Shown: in pieces, positions 11,116-21,517 of the stretch | Layout of the letters: every line of letters begins with the position of its first letter | How positions within the stretch are numbered: position 1 is the first letter of the stretch | From: Vibrio comitans | GTDB lineage: Bacteria; Pseudomonadota; Gammaproteobacteria; Enterobacterales; Vibrionaceae | Assembly: GCA_024346835.1 (NCBI GenBank) | Contig: AP024866.1 | Span: forward strand, 310,001-374,000 | Direction: 5' to 3' | Length of the DNA: 64,000 nt | Notes under the pieces: model-generated | Told to the model about the DNA's origin: nothing | The model's database searches: none | The model's input: only the letters and a program-made list of their open reading frames with translations | Program-made: the position numbers and the translations under genes

Positions 11116-12561
11116 ATGACTATTGAACAAGTAGAACAAGAACTGCTAGCCCCTACAGGCCTTACTGAGCAGGATGTAAGCAATACGCTTTCTATGATCG
11201 CTACTCGAGATATCGATTACGCAGATGTTTATTTCCAATCAAGCTGGCATGAAACACTAGTTTTGGAAGACAGCATTATCAAGGATGGCTCATTCAACAT
11301 TGATAGAGGTGTTGGTGTTAGAGCGGTAAGTGGAGAGAAAACAGGTTTTGCTTATTCAGATCAAATTCAGGCTGATAGCTTAAAGCAAAGTGCAATTGCA
11401 GCACGTGGTATTGCCAAGCAAGGGCAAACAGCTCAAGTGCAGGCATTTTCTCGACACAATTCTCATCAGCACTATTCGGGTGTAAATCCATTACAAAGTC
11501 TGGAAAAGCAACAGAAGATCGATTTGCTGAAAGAGCTAGACGTCTACATTCGTACGAAAGAGCCTTTGGTATCAGAAGTGAATATCAGTATCAGTGGTGT
11601 TTACGAGCAGGTATTGGTTGCTGCAACGGATGGCACTTATGCAACAGATATTCGTCCACTAGTGCGTCTATCTATTAGTGTATTGGCCCAGCGCAGAGAG
11701 CGTCGTGAACGTGGCTCATCAGGTGGCGGTGGTCGTTATGACTATCAACGATTCCTAGCAATGGATGGAGATAAAACTGTGGCTACGCACATGGCTGATG
11801 AGGCAATTCGCCTTGCTCTTGTTAACCTTGAATCGGACGCGGCACCTGCAGGCGCTATGCCTGTTGTGCTTGGTGCTGGCTGGCCGGGCGTGTTACTTCA
11901 TGAAGCAGTTGGGCACGGTCTAGAAGGTGATTTTAACCGTAAGCAGTCATCGGTATTCTCTGGCAAGGTTGGCGAGAAGGTGACGTCAGATCTTTGTACT
12001 ATCGTTGATGATGGCACCATGATGGATCGTCGTGGTTCTTTGAATATTGATGATGAAGGTGTAGAAGGGCAATACAATACCCTGATTGAGAATGGTGTTC
12101 TGAAGGGATACATGCAAGATAAGTTGAATGCTCGTTTAATGGGTGTTGCGCCAACGGGGAATGGTCGTCGTGAGTCATTCGCTCATCTTCCTATGCCTCG
12201 CATGACCAATACCTACATGCTACCAGGTCAACATACTCCTGAAGAGATCATTTCTACCGTGAAGAAGGGCATTTATGCCCCAAGCTTTGCTGGTGGTCAG
12301 GTTGATATTACGTCTGGTAAATTCGTGTTCTCAACCTCAGAAGCTTATTTGATCGAAGACGGCAAAATTACTCGTCCAGTAAAGGGCGCTACTTTGGTCG
12401 GTTCTGGTATTGAGGCGATGCAACAGGTCTCTATGGTAGGTAATGACCTACAGATAGATAAAGGCGTTGGTGTGTGTGGCAAGGCTGGACAAAGCGTCCC
12501 TGTGGGTGTTGGCCAGCCTACATTGAAGTTAGACAGTATTACGGTAGGTGGTACTGATTAG
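11116..12561 (+). CDS. tldD: Metalloprotease subunit TldD
   Basis: TldD pairs with TldE (PmbA, encoded at 13369) in a heterodimeric zinc protease that degrades unfolded peptides, matures microcin B17 and processes the CcdA antitoxin in E. coli. The 481-residue protein has the family's normal length and carries the zinc-binding [11 protein letters not shown] motif near residue 262, which identifies it as the catalytic subunit. The gly-rich C-terminal domain ([33 protein letters not shown]) is typical. The partner gene is only 0.8 kb away but separated by darP on the opposite strand. Confidence 0.97.
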   Translation: MTIEQVEQELLAPTGLTEQDVSNTLSMIATRDIDYADVYFQSSWHETLVLEDSIIKDGSFNIDRGVGVRAVSGEKTGFAYSDQIQADSLKQSAIAARGIAKQGQTAQVQAFSRHNSHQHYSGVNPLQSLEKQQKIDLLKELDVYIRTKEPLVSEVNISISGVYEQVLVAATDGTYATDIRPLVRLSISVLAQRRERRERGSSGGGGRYDYQRFLAMDGDKTVATHMADEAIRLALVNLESDAAPAGAMPVVLGAGWPGVLLHEAVGHGLEGDFNRKQSSVFSGKVGEKVTSDLCTIVDDGTMMDRRGSLNIDDEGVEGQYNTLIENGVLKGYMQDKLNARLMGVAPTGNGRRESFAHLPMPRMTNTYMLPGQHTPEEIISTVKKGIYAPSFAGGQVDITSGKFVFSTSEAYLIEDGKITRPVKGATLVGSGIEAMQQVSMVGNDLQIDKGVGVCGKAGQSVPVGVGQPTLKLDSITVGGTD

Positions 12562-12578
12562 GTCGAGCGACCTCAAAT

Positions 12579-12699
12579 CGTCATCCTGGAAGCCGCCCAG
12601 CGGCTATCCAGGACCTTAGAAAGTGCAGAACTAACTAGTTATCTATAAAATACAAGCTAGGGCTGTACCTAAGGTCCTGAATCAAGGTTCAGGATGACG
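12579..12699. repeat. Palindromic double-hairpin element between tldD and darP
   Basis: The 152-base gap between convergent tldD and darP is nearly filled by a 121-bp inverted-repeat element. The left arm (12579-12619) begins CGTCATCCTGG and ends CCTTAG; the right arm (12669-12699) begins CTAAGGTCCTG and ends AGGATGACG. The arms are inverted copies of one another, and each can also fold on itself (TCCTGGA with TCCAGGA; TCCTGAA with TTCAGGA). The ~49-base centre is AT-rich. The same arm sequences and order occur in the array at 35342-35739, so this is a dispersed family. It may act as a two-way terminator here. It has no coding capacity. Confidence 0.75.
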
Positions 12700-12713
12700 T
12701 TGATTTTAAATCT

Positions 12714-13238
12714 TTAAACTTCTTCGTTTAACTCTTTCAGCACCTGAAAGATCTCACGATAAGCCTTAGGTGGCTTGCTCGCTTTCTTCTCTTTGTTGGC
12801 TTGACGAGCTAACTGACGTAAGCGCTGTCTGTCTGCTGATGGGAACTGGTTTAACACTTCTTCAATTGCAGAGTCGCCATTTTCAACCACACGATCACGC
12901 AACGCTTCTAGCTTATGCAGCTCAGATGAAGCCTGTGAGTGCTTGTTGCGGTGTTTATCGAGCGCAGCTTGAATTGGTTCAACTTCAATTTGTCTCATCA
13001 GCTTGCCAATGAACTGTAATTGGCGACGCTTTGCTTCTTTATTAAAACGCTGAGCATCTTTAATCGCTTCAGCTAGGCTATCAGGCAATGGAAACTTCTC
13101 CAGCACTGAAGGTTTTAAGCCTACAAGCTCTTCACCTAGCTTTTGCAGGGCTTCCATGTCCTCTTTCATTTCGGTTTTACTTACCCAAATGATTTCCTCT
13201 TCTTCTTCCCAAGGGGCTTTCTGATTTTTTCTGGCCAT
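12714..13238 (-). CDS. darP: Ribosome biogenesis factor DarP (YjgA family)
   Basis: DarP (YjgA) associates with late 50S precursors and promotes ribosomal large-subunit maturation. The 174-residue protein is highly charged, predicted mostly helical, with an acidic N-terminus ([18 protein letters not shown]) and a family-typical centre [13 protein letters not shown]. The C-terminus contains [20 protein letters not shown] followed by a helix. The gene is convergent with tldD and divergent from pmbA, the standard Vibrio and E. coli neighbourhood. Confidence 0.94.
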   Translation of the reverse strand: MARKNQKAPWEEEEEIIWVSKTEMKEDMEALQKLGEELVGLKPSVLEKFPLPDSLAEAIKDAQRFNKEAKRRQLQFIGKLMRQIEVEPIQAALDKHRNKHSQASSELHKLEALRDRVVENGDSAIEEVLNQFPSADRQRLRQLARQANKEKKASKPPKAYREIFQVLKELNEEV

Positions 13239-13368
13239 AATCTGCTCTTAGTTACTCAATTCTTAATGCGTATTTCGCTTAATGTCGTTTATTTTACCAA
13301 ACAAAGTGGGGAGAATGCGAAAAGCTTGTTATTCTAACCTTTATTGCCTGCAAATATTTGATTTAACT

Positions 13369-14712
13369 ATGGACGCTAGACAACAAATTGCCCAACAAAA
13401 AGTAGAATTAGAAGAAGCTGTCTCAAAAGCATTGAGTTTAGCCTCTGCCGAAGCCGATGGTGCTGAGGTTGCGATCAACAAATCTACCGGTCTCAGTGTA
13501 TCCACTCGTATGTGTGAAGTGGAGAACGTCGAGTTTAATAGCGACGGTGCTCTGGGTATCACAGTTTACCGAGGTCAAAAGAAGGGCAGTGCCTCTACTT
13601 CTGACTTGAGCGAAAAAGCTATCGCGCAAACCGTGGCAGCCGCTCTAGATATTGCAAAGTATACCTCTGAAGACCCGTGTGCAGGTCCAGCTCCTGCTGA
13701 GCTTATGGTCAAAGAGATAAAAGACCTGGATCTTTTCCACCCTTACGAGCCAGACCCTGACCAAATAGCTCAAATCGCCATTGAGGCTGAACAAGCGGCA
13801 CTTAGCTACAGCGATAAGATCAAGCAAAGTGATGGTGCAAGCTACGATACTCACTATGGTATTCGAGTGTACGGCAACTCTCACGGCGTGTTAGCTAGCT
13901 ATCCATCTAGTCGTCATAGCGTAAGTTGCTGTGTGATTGGTGCAGGCGCTACCGGCGATATGGAGCGTGACTATAGCTATAGTGTGGCGCGTCGTGCTGA
14001 AGATCTGTGGTCAGCGAAAGACGTTGGTTTGAAAGCGGCTCAAAGAACCGTAGACCGTCTCGATGCTCGTCAAATTGAAACCGGTGAATATCCGATTATG
14101 TTTGCGGCGGAAGTTGCAACAGGCCTGATGGGCCACTTGGTCACAGCAATCAGTGGTGGCAGTTTGTATCGTAAGTCTTCTTTCTTACTGGATCATCTAG
14201 GCAAGCAAATATTGCCAGAGTGGTTCAATATCAATGAGAAACCACATCTGCTGCGCGGTTTAGCATCAACTCCGTTTGATAGCGAGGGTGTACAGACCAA
14301 AGATTACGATATCATCACCGATGGCAAGCTTGCGACCTATCTACTAACGAGCTATTCCGCACGTAAACTGGGTATGACCACAACTGGGCATGCTGGTGGT
14401 ATTCACAACTGGTTTGTTCAATCTACAGGTCAAGATTATCAAGCGATGCTCAAAGAGCTAGACACAGGTTTCTTGGTCACTGAGTTGATGGGACAGGGCG
14501 TTAATGGCGTAACGGGTGATTACTCTCGCGGTGCGGCAGGCTTCTGGGTTGAAAATGGCGTGATCCAATACCCTGTATCAGAGGTCACAATCGCTGGTAA
14601 CCTAAAAGATATGTTCCAGAAAATTGTTGCCGTAGGTAACGATGTGGAGACTCGCTCTCAAATCCAAACAGGCTCGATGCTGATTGAATCGATGAAGGTT
14701 GCAGGCGCTTAA
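13369..14712 (+). CDS. pmbA: Metalloprotease subunit TldE/PmbA
   Basis: PmbA (TldE) is the non-catalytic partner of TldD; it lacks the HExxxH zinc motif, as expected. The frame is open from 13282, but the ATG at 13369 ([10 protein letters not shown]) matches the family N-terminus and gives 447 residues, close to E. coli's 450. That start has no clear Shine-Dalgarno sequence, so the exact start is slightly uncertain. Conserved stretches include [24 protein letters not shown]-like [19 protein letters not shown] and [16 protein letters not shown] strong terminator follows. Confidence 0.96.
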   Translation: MDARQQIAQQKVELEEAVSKALSLASAEADGAEVAINKSTGLSVSTRMCEVENVEFNSDGALGITVYRGQKKGSASTSDLSEKAIAQTVAAALDIAKYTSEDPCAGPAPAELMVKEIKDLDLFHPYEPDPDQIAQIAIEAEQAALSYSDKIKQSDGASYDTHYGIRVYGNSHGVLASYPSSRHSVSCCVIGAGATGDMERDYSYSVARRAEDLWSAKDVGLKAAQRTVDRLDARQIETGEYPIMFAAEVATGLMGHLVTAISGGSLYRKSSFLLDHLGKQILPEWFNINEKPHLLRGLASTPFDSEGVQTKDYDIITDGKLATYLLTSYSARKLGMTTTGHAGGIHNWFVQSTGQDYQAMLKELDTGFLVTELMGQGVNGVTGDYSRGAAGFWVENGVIQYPVSEVTIAGNLKDMFQKIVAVGNDVETRSQIQTGSMLIESMKVAGA

Positions 14713-14731
14713 GCCCAGTAATCAGTGACAG

Positions 14732-14758
14732 AAAAACGAGCCGTTTGGCTCGTTTTTT
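14732..14758 (+). terminator. Intrinsic terminator after pmbA
   Basis: An ACGAGCC/GGCTCGT stem with a GTTT loop is followed by a T-run, 19 bases after the pmbA stop. The A-run on the other side means it could also stop transcripts of mgtE reading from the opposite strand. Confidence 0.9.
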
Positions 14759-14851
14759 ATTGGATTAAATTTGATATTTAAGGGCGAACTATAAAGAGAT
14801 TTAAGCTGAAAAATTAGATTCAGTTATCTTGATGCCCTTATAACCAAATTC

Positions 14852-16210
14852 CTACAGCAAAAACACTGTCGCTAAACCAAGGAATACCGATAGGCCAATA
14901 ACATCAGTAATGGTTGTTAGGGCCATACCCCCCGCTAGCGCAGGGTCGATATTCATCTTTTTCAGCACAATCGGTACGGTTACACCGGCAACGCCCGCTA
15001 TGAATAGATTGGTTAGCATAGCTGCTGAGATGATCATGCCTAGCATCCAATCACTCTTCCAGAACACAACAATTGCACCAATGATCAGAGCCCATAGGAT
15101 GCCGTTTAAGAAGCCAATAGCAGCCTCTTTCATCAATAGTTCTTTGCGGTTACTGTCACCGATATGACCTAATGCCAAGCCACGAATAACCAGCGCCACG
15201 GTTTGGTTGCCGGCAACACCGCCCATTGATGGCACGATAGTCATTAAGATAGCAATCGCTGCCATTTGCTCGAGGGTTGCCTCAAACATGTTTGAAACAG
15301 AAGCTGCAGCTAATGCAGCTAGAACATTCGCTCCGAGCCATACGCTTCGGCGACGCGCTGACTTCACTACAGGAGCAAAGGTATCTTCGTCATCATCAAG
15401 ACCAGCCATACTCATCATTGAGTGCTCGGCGTCTTCACGAATAATATCCACCACGTCATCGATAGTGATACGGCCGACTAGGTGTTGATTCTCATCGACC
15501 ACAGGGGCCGATACCCAGTTTCGACGCTCAAACAGACTAGCAACATCGGTATCACTGAGGTCAACAGAGATCGCCTCATCGGCATCTTCCATTACGTCAA
15601 TGACGGGAATGTCGGGCTGAGTAGTCAGCAGTGTAGTTAGTGATAGGTTACCGATGAGTCGATCATCATTATCAATAACATAGAGGGTATCCGTTGCCTC
15701 GGGCAGTTCGCCTTTCATTCTCATGTAGCGAAGCACTACGTCAATATCGACATCACCACGAATAGTGGTTACGTCGGTATTCATTATCCCGCCAGCGGTA
15801 TCTTCTGGATAAGAAAGGGCAGTTTCAACGCGAAGTCGATCCGCTGCATCCATTTGGCCTAGAACTTGCTGTGAGACGTCATCTGGCAGGCTTCGAAGTA
15901 CGTAGGCGACATCATCGGTATCCATACCCTCGGTGGCTTCTGCAAGCTTACCAGGGGCCATTTTGGAAACGAGGTTATCTTTAACGTCTTCGCTTAATTC
16001 ATCAAGAATCTCACCGTAGTCTTCGGGATCGGTGAGTTGCCACAATACTTCACGGCTTTTTCTTGGAGAGGCTTCGAGGAGATGTGCAATGTCCTCTGGC
16101 TCCATACTTTGCAGTTGGCGTCGTACGAAGACAAAGCGACCGTTATCCAGTGCATCACTAACTTCTTGGAGCGTTTGGTGGGCTTGATCAAACTCGATCT
16201 GTTCCGCCAT
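14852..16210 (-). CDS. mgtE: Magnesium transporter MgtE
   Basis: MgtE is a Mg2+-gated Mg2+ channel of the inner membrane. The 452 residues show the three expected parts: an N-terminal superhelical MgtE_N domain (about 20-130) with SLPDDVSQQVLG, a pair of CBS domains (about 135-255) containing DTAGGIMNTDVTT and SAPVVDENQHLVGRIT, and a C-terminal pore domain with five membrane helices (about 285-452) including PSMGGVAGNQTVALVIRGLA. It lies downstream of the nitrogen-PTS cluster on the same strand, separated from npr by 122 bases that hold no gene. Confidence 0.96.
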   Translation of the reverse strand: MAEQIEFDQAHQTLQEVSDALDNGRFVFVRRQLQSMEPEDIAHLLEASPRKSREVLWQLTDPEDYGEILDELSEDVKDNLVSKMAPGKLAEATEGMDTDDVAYVLRSLPDDVSQQVLGQMDAADRLRVETALSYPEDTAGGIMNTDVTTIRGDVDIDVVLRYMRMKGELPEATDTLYVIDNDDRLIGNLSLTTLLTTQPDIPVIDVMEDADEAISVDLSDTDVASLFERRNWVSAPVVDENQHLVGRITIDDVVDIIREDAEHSMMSMAGLDDDEDTFAPVVKSARRRSVWLGANVLAALAAASVSNMFEATLEQMAAIAILMTIVPSMGGVAGNQTVALVIRGLALGHIGDSNRKELLMKEAAIGFLNGILWALIIGAIVVFWKSDWMLGMIISAAMLTNLFIAGVAGVTVPIVLKKMNIDPALAGGMALTTITDVIGLSVFLGLATVFLL

Positions 16211-16332
16211 TATTTGCCTCCGTTAGTTTTTTGTTCACTGAATAGTTTAATAGAAGGATATTAGCTTATTTTATTCAAGGGGTTAATAAGTTATTAGGGC
16301 TAAAAGAAGAAATTAATTTGAGTGGACGAAAA

Positions 16333-16605
16333 CTATTCGTCTTCCTCAAATTTACCTTCGATAAGAGAGCAAATAGCGTCAAGAGCTTGCGATGCATCAG
16401 CACCGTCTGCAGTGACAGTCACGTGTTCACCTTGAGCTGATTCTAGCATTAGCAAGGCCATAACACTGTCTGCTTCGGCGCTACTTTCTTCGTTGTGAAC
16501 ACTGACTTTTGCATCGAAGCTTTGCGCTAGCTCTACCAATTTAACGGCAGCGCGCGCATGTAAGCCTAGTTTATTGACGATGAGCAGGGTGCGAGACTCT
16601 GTCAT
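16333..16605 (-). CDS. ptsO: Nitrogen-PTS phosphocarrier protein NPr
   Basis: NPr is the HPr-like phosphocarrier between EI-Ntr (PtsP) and EIIA-Ntr (PtsN). The 90-residue protein has the phosphorylatable His16 in [11 protein letters not shown] and the conserved region [13 protein letters not shown] that corresponds to the HPr Ser-46 region. The acidic tail is usual. Its ATG overlaps the rapZ stop (ATGA), so it is translationally coupled as the last gene of the rpoN cluster. Confidence 0.94.
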   Translation of the reverse strand: MTESRTLLIVNKLGLHARAAVKLVELAQSFDAKVSVHNEESSAEADSVMALLMLESAQGEHVTVTADGADASQALDAICSLIEGKFEEDE

Positions 16606-17471
16606 TGGCTTTTCTCCAATTCGTTGTGACGAATTAGGACGTGTTGGCCTTGATTTTGAAAGTATTCACCGATTTGTTGTGTCAGAAAAACGGAGCGATG
16701 CTTACCGCCAGTACAGCCTATAGCTACGGTAAGATAACTGCGATTATTCTTCTCTAGAGACGGCAACCAGCGTTCAATGAAAGTTTGTATTTGCTGTTTG
16801 AGTTCAACCACATCTTCAAAGCCAAATAGGTAGTCCTGAATAGGTTTATCTAAGCCCGTGAGAGGACGTAATTCAGGCTCCCAGTGAGGGTTGGGCAGGA
16901 ATCGAACATCAAACACATAATCCACATCAGAAGGTAGGCCGTGTTTGAAGCCAAAGGATTGGAACACCATCACCAACTCTTGACCATCGCGACCCAAAAT
17001 ACGCTTGCGCACCATCTCACTCAATTCATGAATAGAGAGTTTACTGCTATCGGTGACCAAATCAGCTTGCTCTTTAAGCCCTGAGAGAAGTCGCTTCTCT
17101 TCCACTATGGCTTGTTGCAACGAGCGTGAATCTTCAACGAGAGAGAGTGGGTGGATCCTTCGGGTTTCACTGTAACGCTTAACCAGTGTTTCTTCATTGG
17201 CTTCAAGGTATAACACTGTTACCTGAACTGAATCATCAAGGGTGGTCAGTACCGCAGCCACTTGGCTAGGGTTTGTCGGTAGGTTGCGAATATCTATGCT
17301 TACGGCAACTCTTCTCTGTTGTGGGCTCAAGCCATCAACAAAGGCGCTAAGTAGCGTTACCGGAAGGTTATCAACACAGTAGTAGCCAATATCCTCTAGG
17401 GCACGTAAGGCTACACTCTTGCCACCACCGGAGTTACCGCTGACAACAACTAGCTGGCGTGGTTCGGACAT
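16602..17471 (-). CDS. rapZ: RNase adapter protein RapZ
   Basis: RapZ binds GlcN6P and, with RNase E, controls the GlmZ/GlmY small RNAs that set GlmS (amino sugar) synthesis. The ATG at 17471 ([10 protein letters not shown]) has an AAAGGAA ribosome binding site; a longer frame start at 17495 overlaps ptsN and is less likely. The 289-residue protein has a Walker A motif GNSGGGKS near residue 12, [10 protein letters not shown], and the C-terminal RNA-binding region with [18 protein letters not shown]. Placement between ptsN and npr is the standard order. Confidence 0.95.
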   Translation of the reverse strand: MSEPRQLVVVSGNSGGGKSVALRALEDIGYYCVDNLPVTLLSAFVDGLSPQQRRVAVSIDIRNLPTNPSQVAAVLTTLDDSVQVTVLYLEANEETLVKRYSETRRIHPLSLVEDSRSLQQAIVEEKRLLSGLKEQADLVTDSSKLSIHELSEMVRKRILGRDGQELVMVFQSFGFKHGLPSDVDYVFDVRFLPNPHWEPELRPLTGLDKPIQDYLFGFEDVVELKQQIQTFIERWLPSLEKNNRSYLTVAIGCTGGKHRSVFLTQQIGEYFQNQGQHVLIRHNELEKSQ

Positions 17472-17475
17472 GCTT

Positions 17476-17943
17476 TTATTCCTTTGGGCACTCAATCGAT
17501 TCGGAGATCATGATCTCGAATAGCTCTTCGTCGGACTTGGCATGACGAAGCTGCTTGAGAACTTTCTTGTCGTTGAGTCGTTCAGCCATACAAGAAAGCG
17601 TTTTAAGGTGTTCTTTACACTGGTCTTCAGGGACAAGTAGCGCAAATAACAGGTCAACCGGACGATTATCGATGGCATCAAATTCAATGGCTTCATCACA
17701 CTGTAGTAGTACAGCAATCGCCTTGTCTGAATTACTCATGCGCGCGTGAGGAATAGCGATTCCGTTGCCTATGCCTGTACTACCTAGTTTTTCTCTGCCC
17801 AGCATACATTCAAATAGGTCTGTTGAATCATGACCTGTGTGTGTAGCTGCAATTTGGCTGATGAGTTCTAGTGCGCGCTTCTTACTCGTACAATGGACTG
17901 CACTTTTAGTGCAGTCCAACGACAATACTTCATTAATTTGCAT
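17476..17943 (-). CDS. ptsN: Nitrogen-PTS enzyme IIA (EIIA-Ntr)
   Basis: PtsN is the terminal phosphoacceptor of the regulatory nitrogen PTS and affects potassium homeostasis and envelope stress. The 155-residue protein has the active-site His66 in GIAIPHARM and the family region [15 protein letters not shown]. It lacks any membrane domain, as is normal for PtsN. It follows hpf by 2 bases and precedes rapZ by 4. Confidence 0.96.
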   Translation of the reverse strand: MQINEVLSLDCTKSAVHCTSKKRALELISQIAATHTGHDSTDLFECMLGREKLGSTGIGNGIAIPHARMSNSDKAIAVLLQCDEAIEFDAIDNRPVDLLFALLVPEDQCKEHLKTLSCMAERLNDKKVLKQLRHAKSDEELFEIMISESIECPKE

Positions 17944-17945
17944 GG

Positions 17946-18233
17946 TTAGTGATTACTTAACTTTTCTTTATGCTTGGTCAGCTGGCGTACTAGCTTATCA
18001 ACTAGTGCATCGATAGCTGCGTACATGTTTTCTTCTTCTGCAGCAGCGTGAATATCGCCTTGGCTAACGTGTAGTGTGGCTTCTGCGATATGATTAACTT
18101 TCTCGAGTTTTAGGATCACATGCACATTGGTGATGTGCTCGAAGAAACGCTCTAATTTTTGAAACTTGGTATCAACGTACTCTTGAAGTGACTCAGTAAG
18201 CTCTACATGGTGGCCTTTGATATTGATTTGCAT
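17946..18233 (-). CDS. hpf: Ribosome hibernation promoting factor (short HPF)
   Basis: HPF binds the 30S decoding centre and drives 100S ribosome dimer formation in stationary phase. At 95 residues it is the short gammaproteobacterial form, without the C-terminal dimerisation domain of long HPF. The sequence starts MQINIKGHHVELTESLQEYV and includes AAAEEENMYAAIDALVDKL. It is the first gene after rpoN, 21 bases downstream. Confidence 0.96.
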   Translation of the reverse strand: MQINIKGHHVELTESLQEYVDTKFQKLERFFEHITNVHVILKLEKVNHIAEATLHVSQGDIHAAAEEENMYAAIDALVDKLVRQLTKHKEKLSNH

Positions 18234-18254
18234 AAGCGTTCCTTCTAGTGATGC

Positions 18255-19706
18255 CTAAACTAGGCGTTTTCGCTGACTCGATGGGGCAATACCTAGTGAT
18301 TCACGGTATTTTGCCACGGTGCGTCTTGCTACCTTCACCCCTTGTTCAGCGAGTAGGGTGGCAATTTTGTTATCGCTCAACGGTTTGGCGCTATTCTCTT
18401 CGGCTACCAATTTTTTGATTAATGCTCTGATAGCTGTTGAAGACTTGTCCTCACCTTCATCATTGCTGACGTGACTTGAGAAGAAATATTTTAGCTCAAA
18501 AATACCGCGCGGTGTGTGCATATATTTCTGAGTTGTGACACGTGAAATAGTCGATTCGTGCATATCAATAGCTTGCGCGACGTCGTTCAATATCATCGGT
18601 TGCATTGCTTCTTCACCCTTGTCGAAAAACTCTTGTTGGGTCTCGACGATGCATCTTGCGACTTTGAGCAGAGTATCATTACGACTCTCTAAACTTTTAA
18701 TTAGCCACTTTGCTTCTTGAAGCTGGTCTTTGATGTATTGATTGTCATCGCTATTTGCACCAGTGATGGTCGCGTAATGCTGGTTAACTTCTAGCTTAGG
18801 CGTACTCGTATTATTGAGAAAGACCGTCCACTTACCATTCACTTTGATCACGTTGACATCCGGTATCACATACTCGATGTCGTTTTCACCAATTTGGCTT
18901 CCTGGTCGCGGATCTAACTGCTGAATAAGCTGTAAAACCGCGATCAAATCACTCTCTTTGAGCTTAGTTTCTTTAACGATCATTTTGTAGTCGCGATTGG
19001 CTAAATGATCGATATAGTTTTCTAAGATCTCGCAAGCCTGTTGCTTACGTGGAGTGTCGTCAGGTAGAGCATTCAGTTGCAGCAACAAACACTCTTGTAG
19101 GTTACGCGAGCCCACGCCTAAAGGCTCAAATTGTTGAACACGTTTGAGTACTGCTACGGTTTCATCTTCTTCGATATCAGGAAGAGACAAGCTCGCAGTA
19201 ATATCGGCAGTGGAAAGGGTTAAAAAGCCTCTGTCATCGATAGCATCAATAATGGCTATCGCAATAGCGTGGTCAGTCTCGGTAAAGGGAGTTAGCTCTA
19301 GTTGCCATAACAGATGATCATAAAGGCTAGTTTGAGTCTCGCCTTGATAAATTGGTAATTCATCATCCGCTGCGATGCCGGTATTACCAGAGTTAGAGCT
19401 GTAAACATCTTCCCAAGAAGTATCCATCGCCAAGTCTTCACTAATGGAATTAGCTGCCATCAGTTCAGCGCTATCTTGAGCACTTGCTTCTGTTACGGTT
19501 TCTGTGGGTGTTTCTTGCGATGATTCTGTTTTTTCGTCTGTTTGGTTATTGTCTTCTACAACTTGAAGAAGTGGATTGGAATCTAGGGCTTCCTGAATCT
19601 CTTGCTGAAGCTCAAGGCTCGACAATTGCAGCAGTCTAATGGCTTGCTGCAACTGAGGGGTCATTGCGAGTTGCTGACCGAATTTGAGTTGTAATGCCGC
19701 TTTCAT
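18255..19706 (-). CDS. rpoN: RNA polymerase sigma-54 factor
   Basis: Sigma-54 directs transcription from -24/-12 promoters and needs AAA+ activators. The 483-residue protein has all regions: the N-terminal Gln/Leu-rich activator-interacting region (LKFGQQLAMTPQLQQAI, residues 8-24), an acidic region II (about 55-115), the core-binding domain (about 120-290), and the C-terminal DNA-binding part ending in the RpoN box ARRTVAKYRE near residue 463. It follows lptB by 27 bases on the same strand. Confidence 0.97.
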   Translation of the reverse strand: MKAALQLKFGQQLAMTPQLQQAIRLLQLSSLELQQEIQEALDSNPLLQVVEDNNQTDEKTESSQETPTETVTEASAQDSAELMAANSISEDLAMDTSWEDVYSSNSGNTGIAADDELPIYQGETQTSLYDHLLWQLELTPFTETDHAIAIAIIDAIDDRGFLTLSTADITASLSLPDIEEDETVAVLKRVQQFEPLGVGSRNLQECLLLQLNALPDDTPRKQQACEILENYIDHLANRDYKMIVKETKLKESDLIAVLQLIQQLDPRPGSQIGENDIEYVIPDVNVIKVNGKWTVFLNNTSTPKLEVNQHYATITGANSDDNQYIKDQLQEAKWLIKSLESRNDTLLKVARCIVETQQEFFDKGEEAMQPMILNDVAQAIDMHESTISRVTTQKYMHTPRGIFELKYFFSSHVSNDEGEDKSSTAIRALIKKLVAEENSAKPLSDNKIATLLAEQGVKVARRTVAKYRESLGIAPSSQRKRLV

Positions 19707-19733
19707 GATAATGAGTCGCCCGAAACGAACCGT

Positions 19734-20459
19734 CTATAGACGGAACTGTTCACCCAGGTAAACTTTCTTAACCTGCTCGTTGCTTAGGACTTGCTCAGGG
19801 GTTCCTTCTGCTATTAGGTGTCCTTGGCTAACAATGTATGCGCGTTCACATACGTCTAGGGTTTCACGCACGTTGTGGTCTGTGATGAGAACACCTAGGC
19901 CACGGTCTCTTAAATGTTCAATGATCTTTTTGATGTCGATGACGGATATTGGGTCTACGCCAGCAAACGGTTCATCTAACAAGATAAACTGTGGGTTTGC
20001 TGCTAGTGCTCTGGCGATTTCTACGCGTCGACGTTCACCACCAGAAAGTGCCATGCCGTTACTTTTACGAATGTGCTGAATATTAAACTCGTCGAGCAAT
20101 TCTTCTAGCTTCTCATCTCGCTCTTGTTTGGATATTTCATTGCGAGTTTGCAACACAGCATAGATGTTATCTTCAACAGAAAGCTTTCTGAATATAGACG
20201 CTTCCTGAGGCAAGTAGCCGATACCCATTCTAGAGCGGCTATGCATAGGAAGAATACTAATGTCTTGGTCGTCAATGAGGATTTGGCCTTCATCGCGAGC
20301 CACTAGACCTACTATCATGTAAAACGATGTCGTTTTGCCTGCACCGTTAGGGCCTAGTAGGCCAACAATTTGTCCTGATTCTACTTGCAGACTCACGTCA
20401 GCAACCACTTTGCGGTTTTTGTAGCTTTTCGCTAGGTGTTCAGCTTTGAGTATTGCCAT
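19734..20459 (-). CDS. lptB: LPS export ABC transporter ATP-binding protein LptB
   Basis: LptB is the cytoplasmic ATPase dimer that powers LPS extraction by LptB2FG; lptF and lptG are at 41071-43242 in this window. The ATG at 20459 (MAILKAEHL) gives 241 residues, the E. coli length; an upstream in-frame ATG at 20534 lies inside lptA and is rejected. Walker [10 protein letters not shown] near residue 38, ABC signature LSGGERRR and Walker [13 protein letters not shown] are intact. It starts 7 bases after the lptA stop. Confidence 0.97.
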   Translation of the reverse strand: MAILKAEHLAKSYKNRKVVADVSLQVESGQIVGLLGPNGAGKTTSFYMIVGLVARDEGQILIDDQDISILPMHSRSRMGIGYLPQEASIFRKLSVEDNIYAVLQTRNEISKQERDEKLEELLDEFNIQHIRKSNGMALSGGERRRVEIARALAANPQFILLDEPFAGVDPISVIDIKKIIEHLRDRGLGVLITDHNVRETLDVCERAYIVSQGHLIAEGTPEQVLSNEQVKKVYLGEQFRL

Positions 20460-20466
20460 AGGTTGA

Positions 20467-20973
20467 CTATTTCTTCTCTTTTGGCTGTTTAGGTTGTGGC
20501 TGTAATACCGTTGAAACTCGAGAGCCTTCGCCACTTTCAGCGATCATTTTCTCGGTAGTGATATGGTATTTGATGCGCTGACCACTAATGGTGCTGTCAT
20601 CCTGAGCCAGCATCGCCTGCTTGACCATAGTTAATTGGTCTTCTGCCATGTTGTAGTAAAGTTCTTCTGCGTGACCGCGAATGGTTTTACCATCATCAGT
20701 AAGCTGAGAGAACTTAGCTAGCTCTCCATAGGCTTCGATTTCTTTGATTGAGCCATCTTCGGGGTTACGGAATACAATGACTTTATCACCCTCAACGTTG
20801 ATGCTTCCTTGGCGCATTTTTACATCGCCAATAAAGGTCACTTTGTTGCTCTTCATATCGAGGTGCTGACTGTCTGAGTCGATGTAAACCGGCTGCTCTG
20901 AATCTGTTGATAGCGCGAGAGCAGCAGGAGACAGCAATATTCCTAGTAAAAGACTAAGGCTGAGAGTTTTCAT
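20467..20973 (-). CDS. lptA: LPS transport periplasmic protein LptA
   Basis: LptA polymerises into the periplasmic beta-jellyroll bridge that carries LPS to the outer membrane. The ATG at 20973 ([10 protein letters not shown]) gives a 168-residue precursor with a clear signal peptide ending near ALALS; the longer frame start at 21042 would bury it. OstA-fold features include [15 protein letters not shown] and [14 protein letters not shown]. The start overlaps the end of lptC by 20 bases. Confidence 0.94.
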   Translation of the reverse strand: MKTLSLSLLLGILLSPAALALSTDSEQPVYIDSDSQHLDMKSNKVTFIGDVKMRQGSINVEGDKVIVFRNPEDGSIKEIEAYGELAKFSQLTDDGKTIRGHAEELYYNMAEDQLTMVKQAMLAQDDSTISGQRIKYHITTEKMIAESGEGSRVSTVLQPQPKQPKEKK

Positions 20974-21517
20974 AGATCCCTTGTACACTATTGAATAACA
21001 CCGCTTCGTTATCATCCAGATTTCCCTCCATTGCTTGGCCAATATTCACAAACTGTGGCCCTTCGAGAGTAACCTGAACATCAGAGTTGAAGTCTTTGGT
21101 GTCCAGTTCAATAGTCATTTTGTCTGTAGTTAATGTTTCAAAGCTGGCGTCGGGAAGCAAGTTGGTCGCAATGACATTGCCTTCCAGCGTCAGGTGATGA
21201 TTGTTATCTAAAACGGCTTTATCTGAAACTACTTGCCACTCTTCGACAGTCCCCTCACGATACACATACATCACGATGTTATCAAATAAGGTGTCACCAC
21301 TGTCGGCATAATGGTCAAGCTTCTCTGAGGTGATCTTGTAATTACGAATACCCTCTTGGTTATAATTGGTATTCGTGACCAATCGCCCAGTAAACATCGG
21401 CAGCTCGGCACTAGGCTCGACCTGAATAACCACTTGTTCTTGATTTGTCAGTAGGTAGTAACCGGAAAAACAGATAACTCCGATTAGCACTATCTGAAAA
21501 ATGCGAGAACCCGTCAT
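20954..21517 (-). CDS. lptC: LPS export inner-membrane protein LptC
   Basis: LptC is a bitopic protein that receives LPS from LptFG and passes it to LptA. The 187 residues begin with a single membrane helix (about 5-23) followed by a periplasmic OstA-like beta-jellyroll containing GRLVTNTNYNQEG and LTLEGNVIATNLLPDASFET. It overlaps kdsC by 4 bases and lptA by 20, giving a tightly coupled kdsC-lptC-lptA-lptB unit. Confidence 0.93.
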   Translation of the reverse strand: MTGSRIFQIVLIGVICFSGYYLLTNQEQVVIQVEPSAELPMFTGRLVTNTNYNQEGIRNYKITSEKLDHYADSGDTLFDNIVMYVYREGTVEEWQVVSDKAVLDNNHHLTLEGNVIATNLLPDASFETLTTDKMTIELDTKDFNSDVQVTLEGPQFVNIGQAMEGNLDDNEAVLFNSVQGIYENSQP

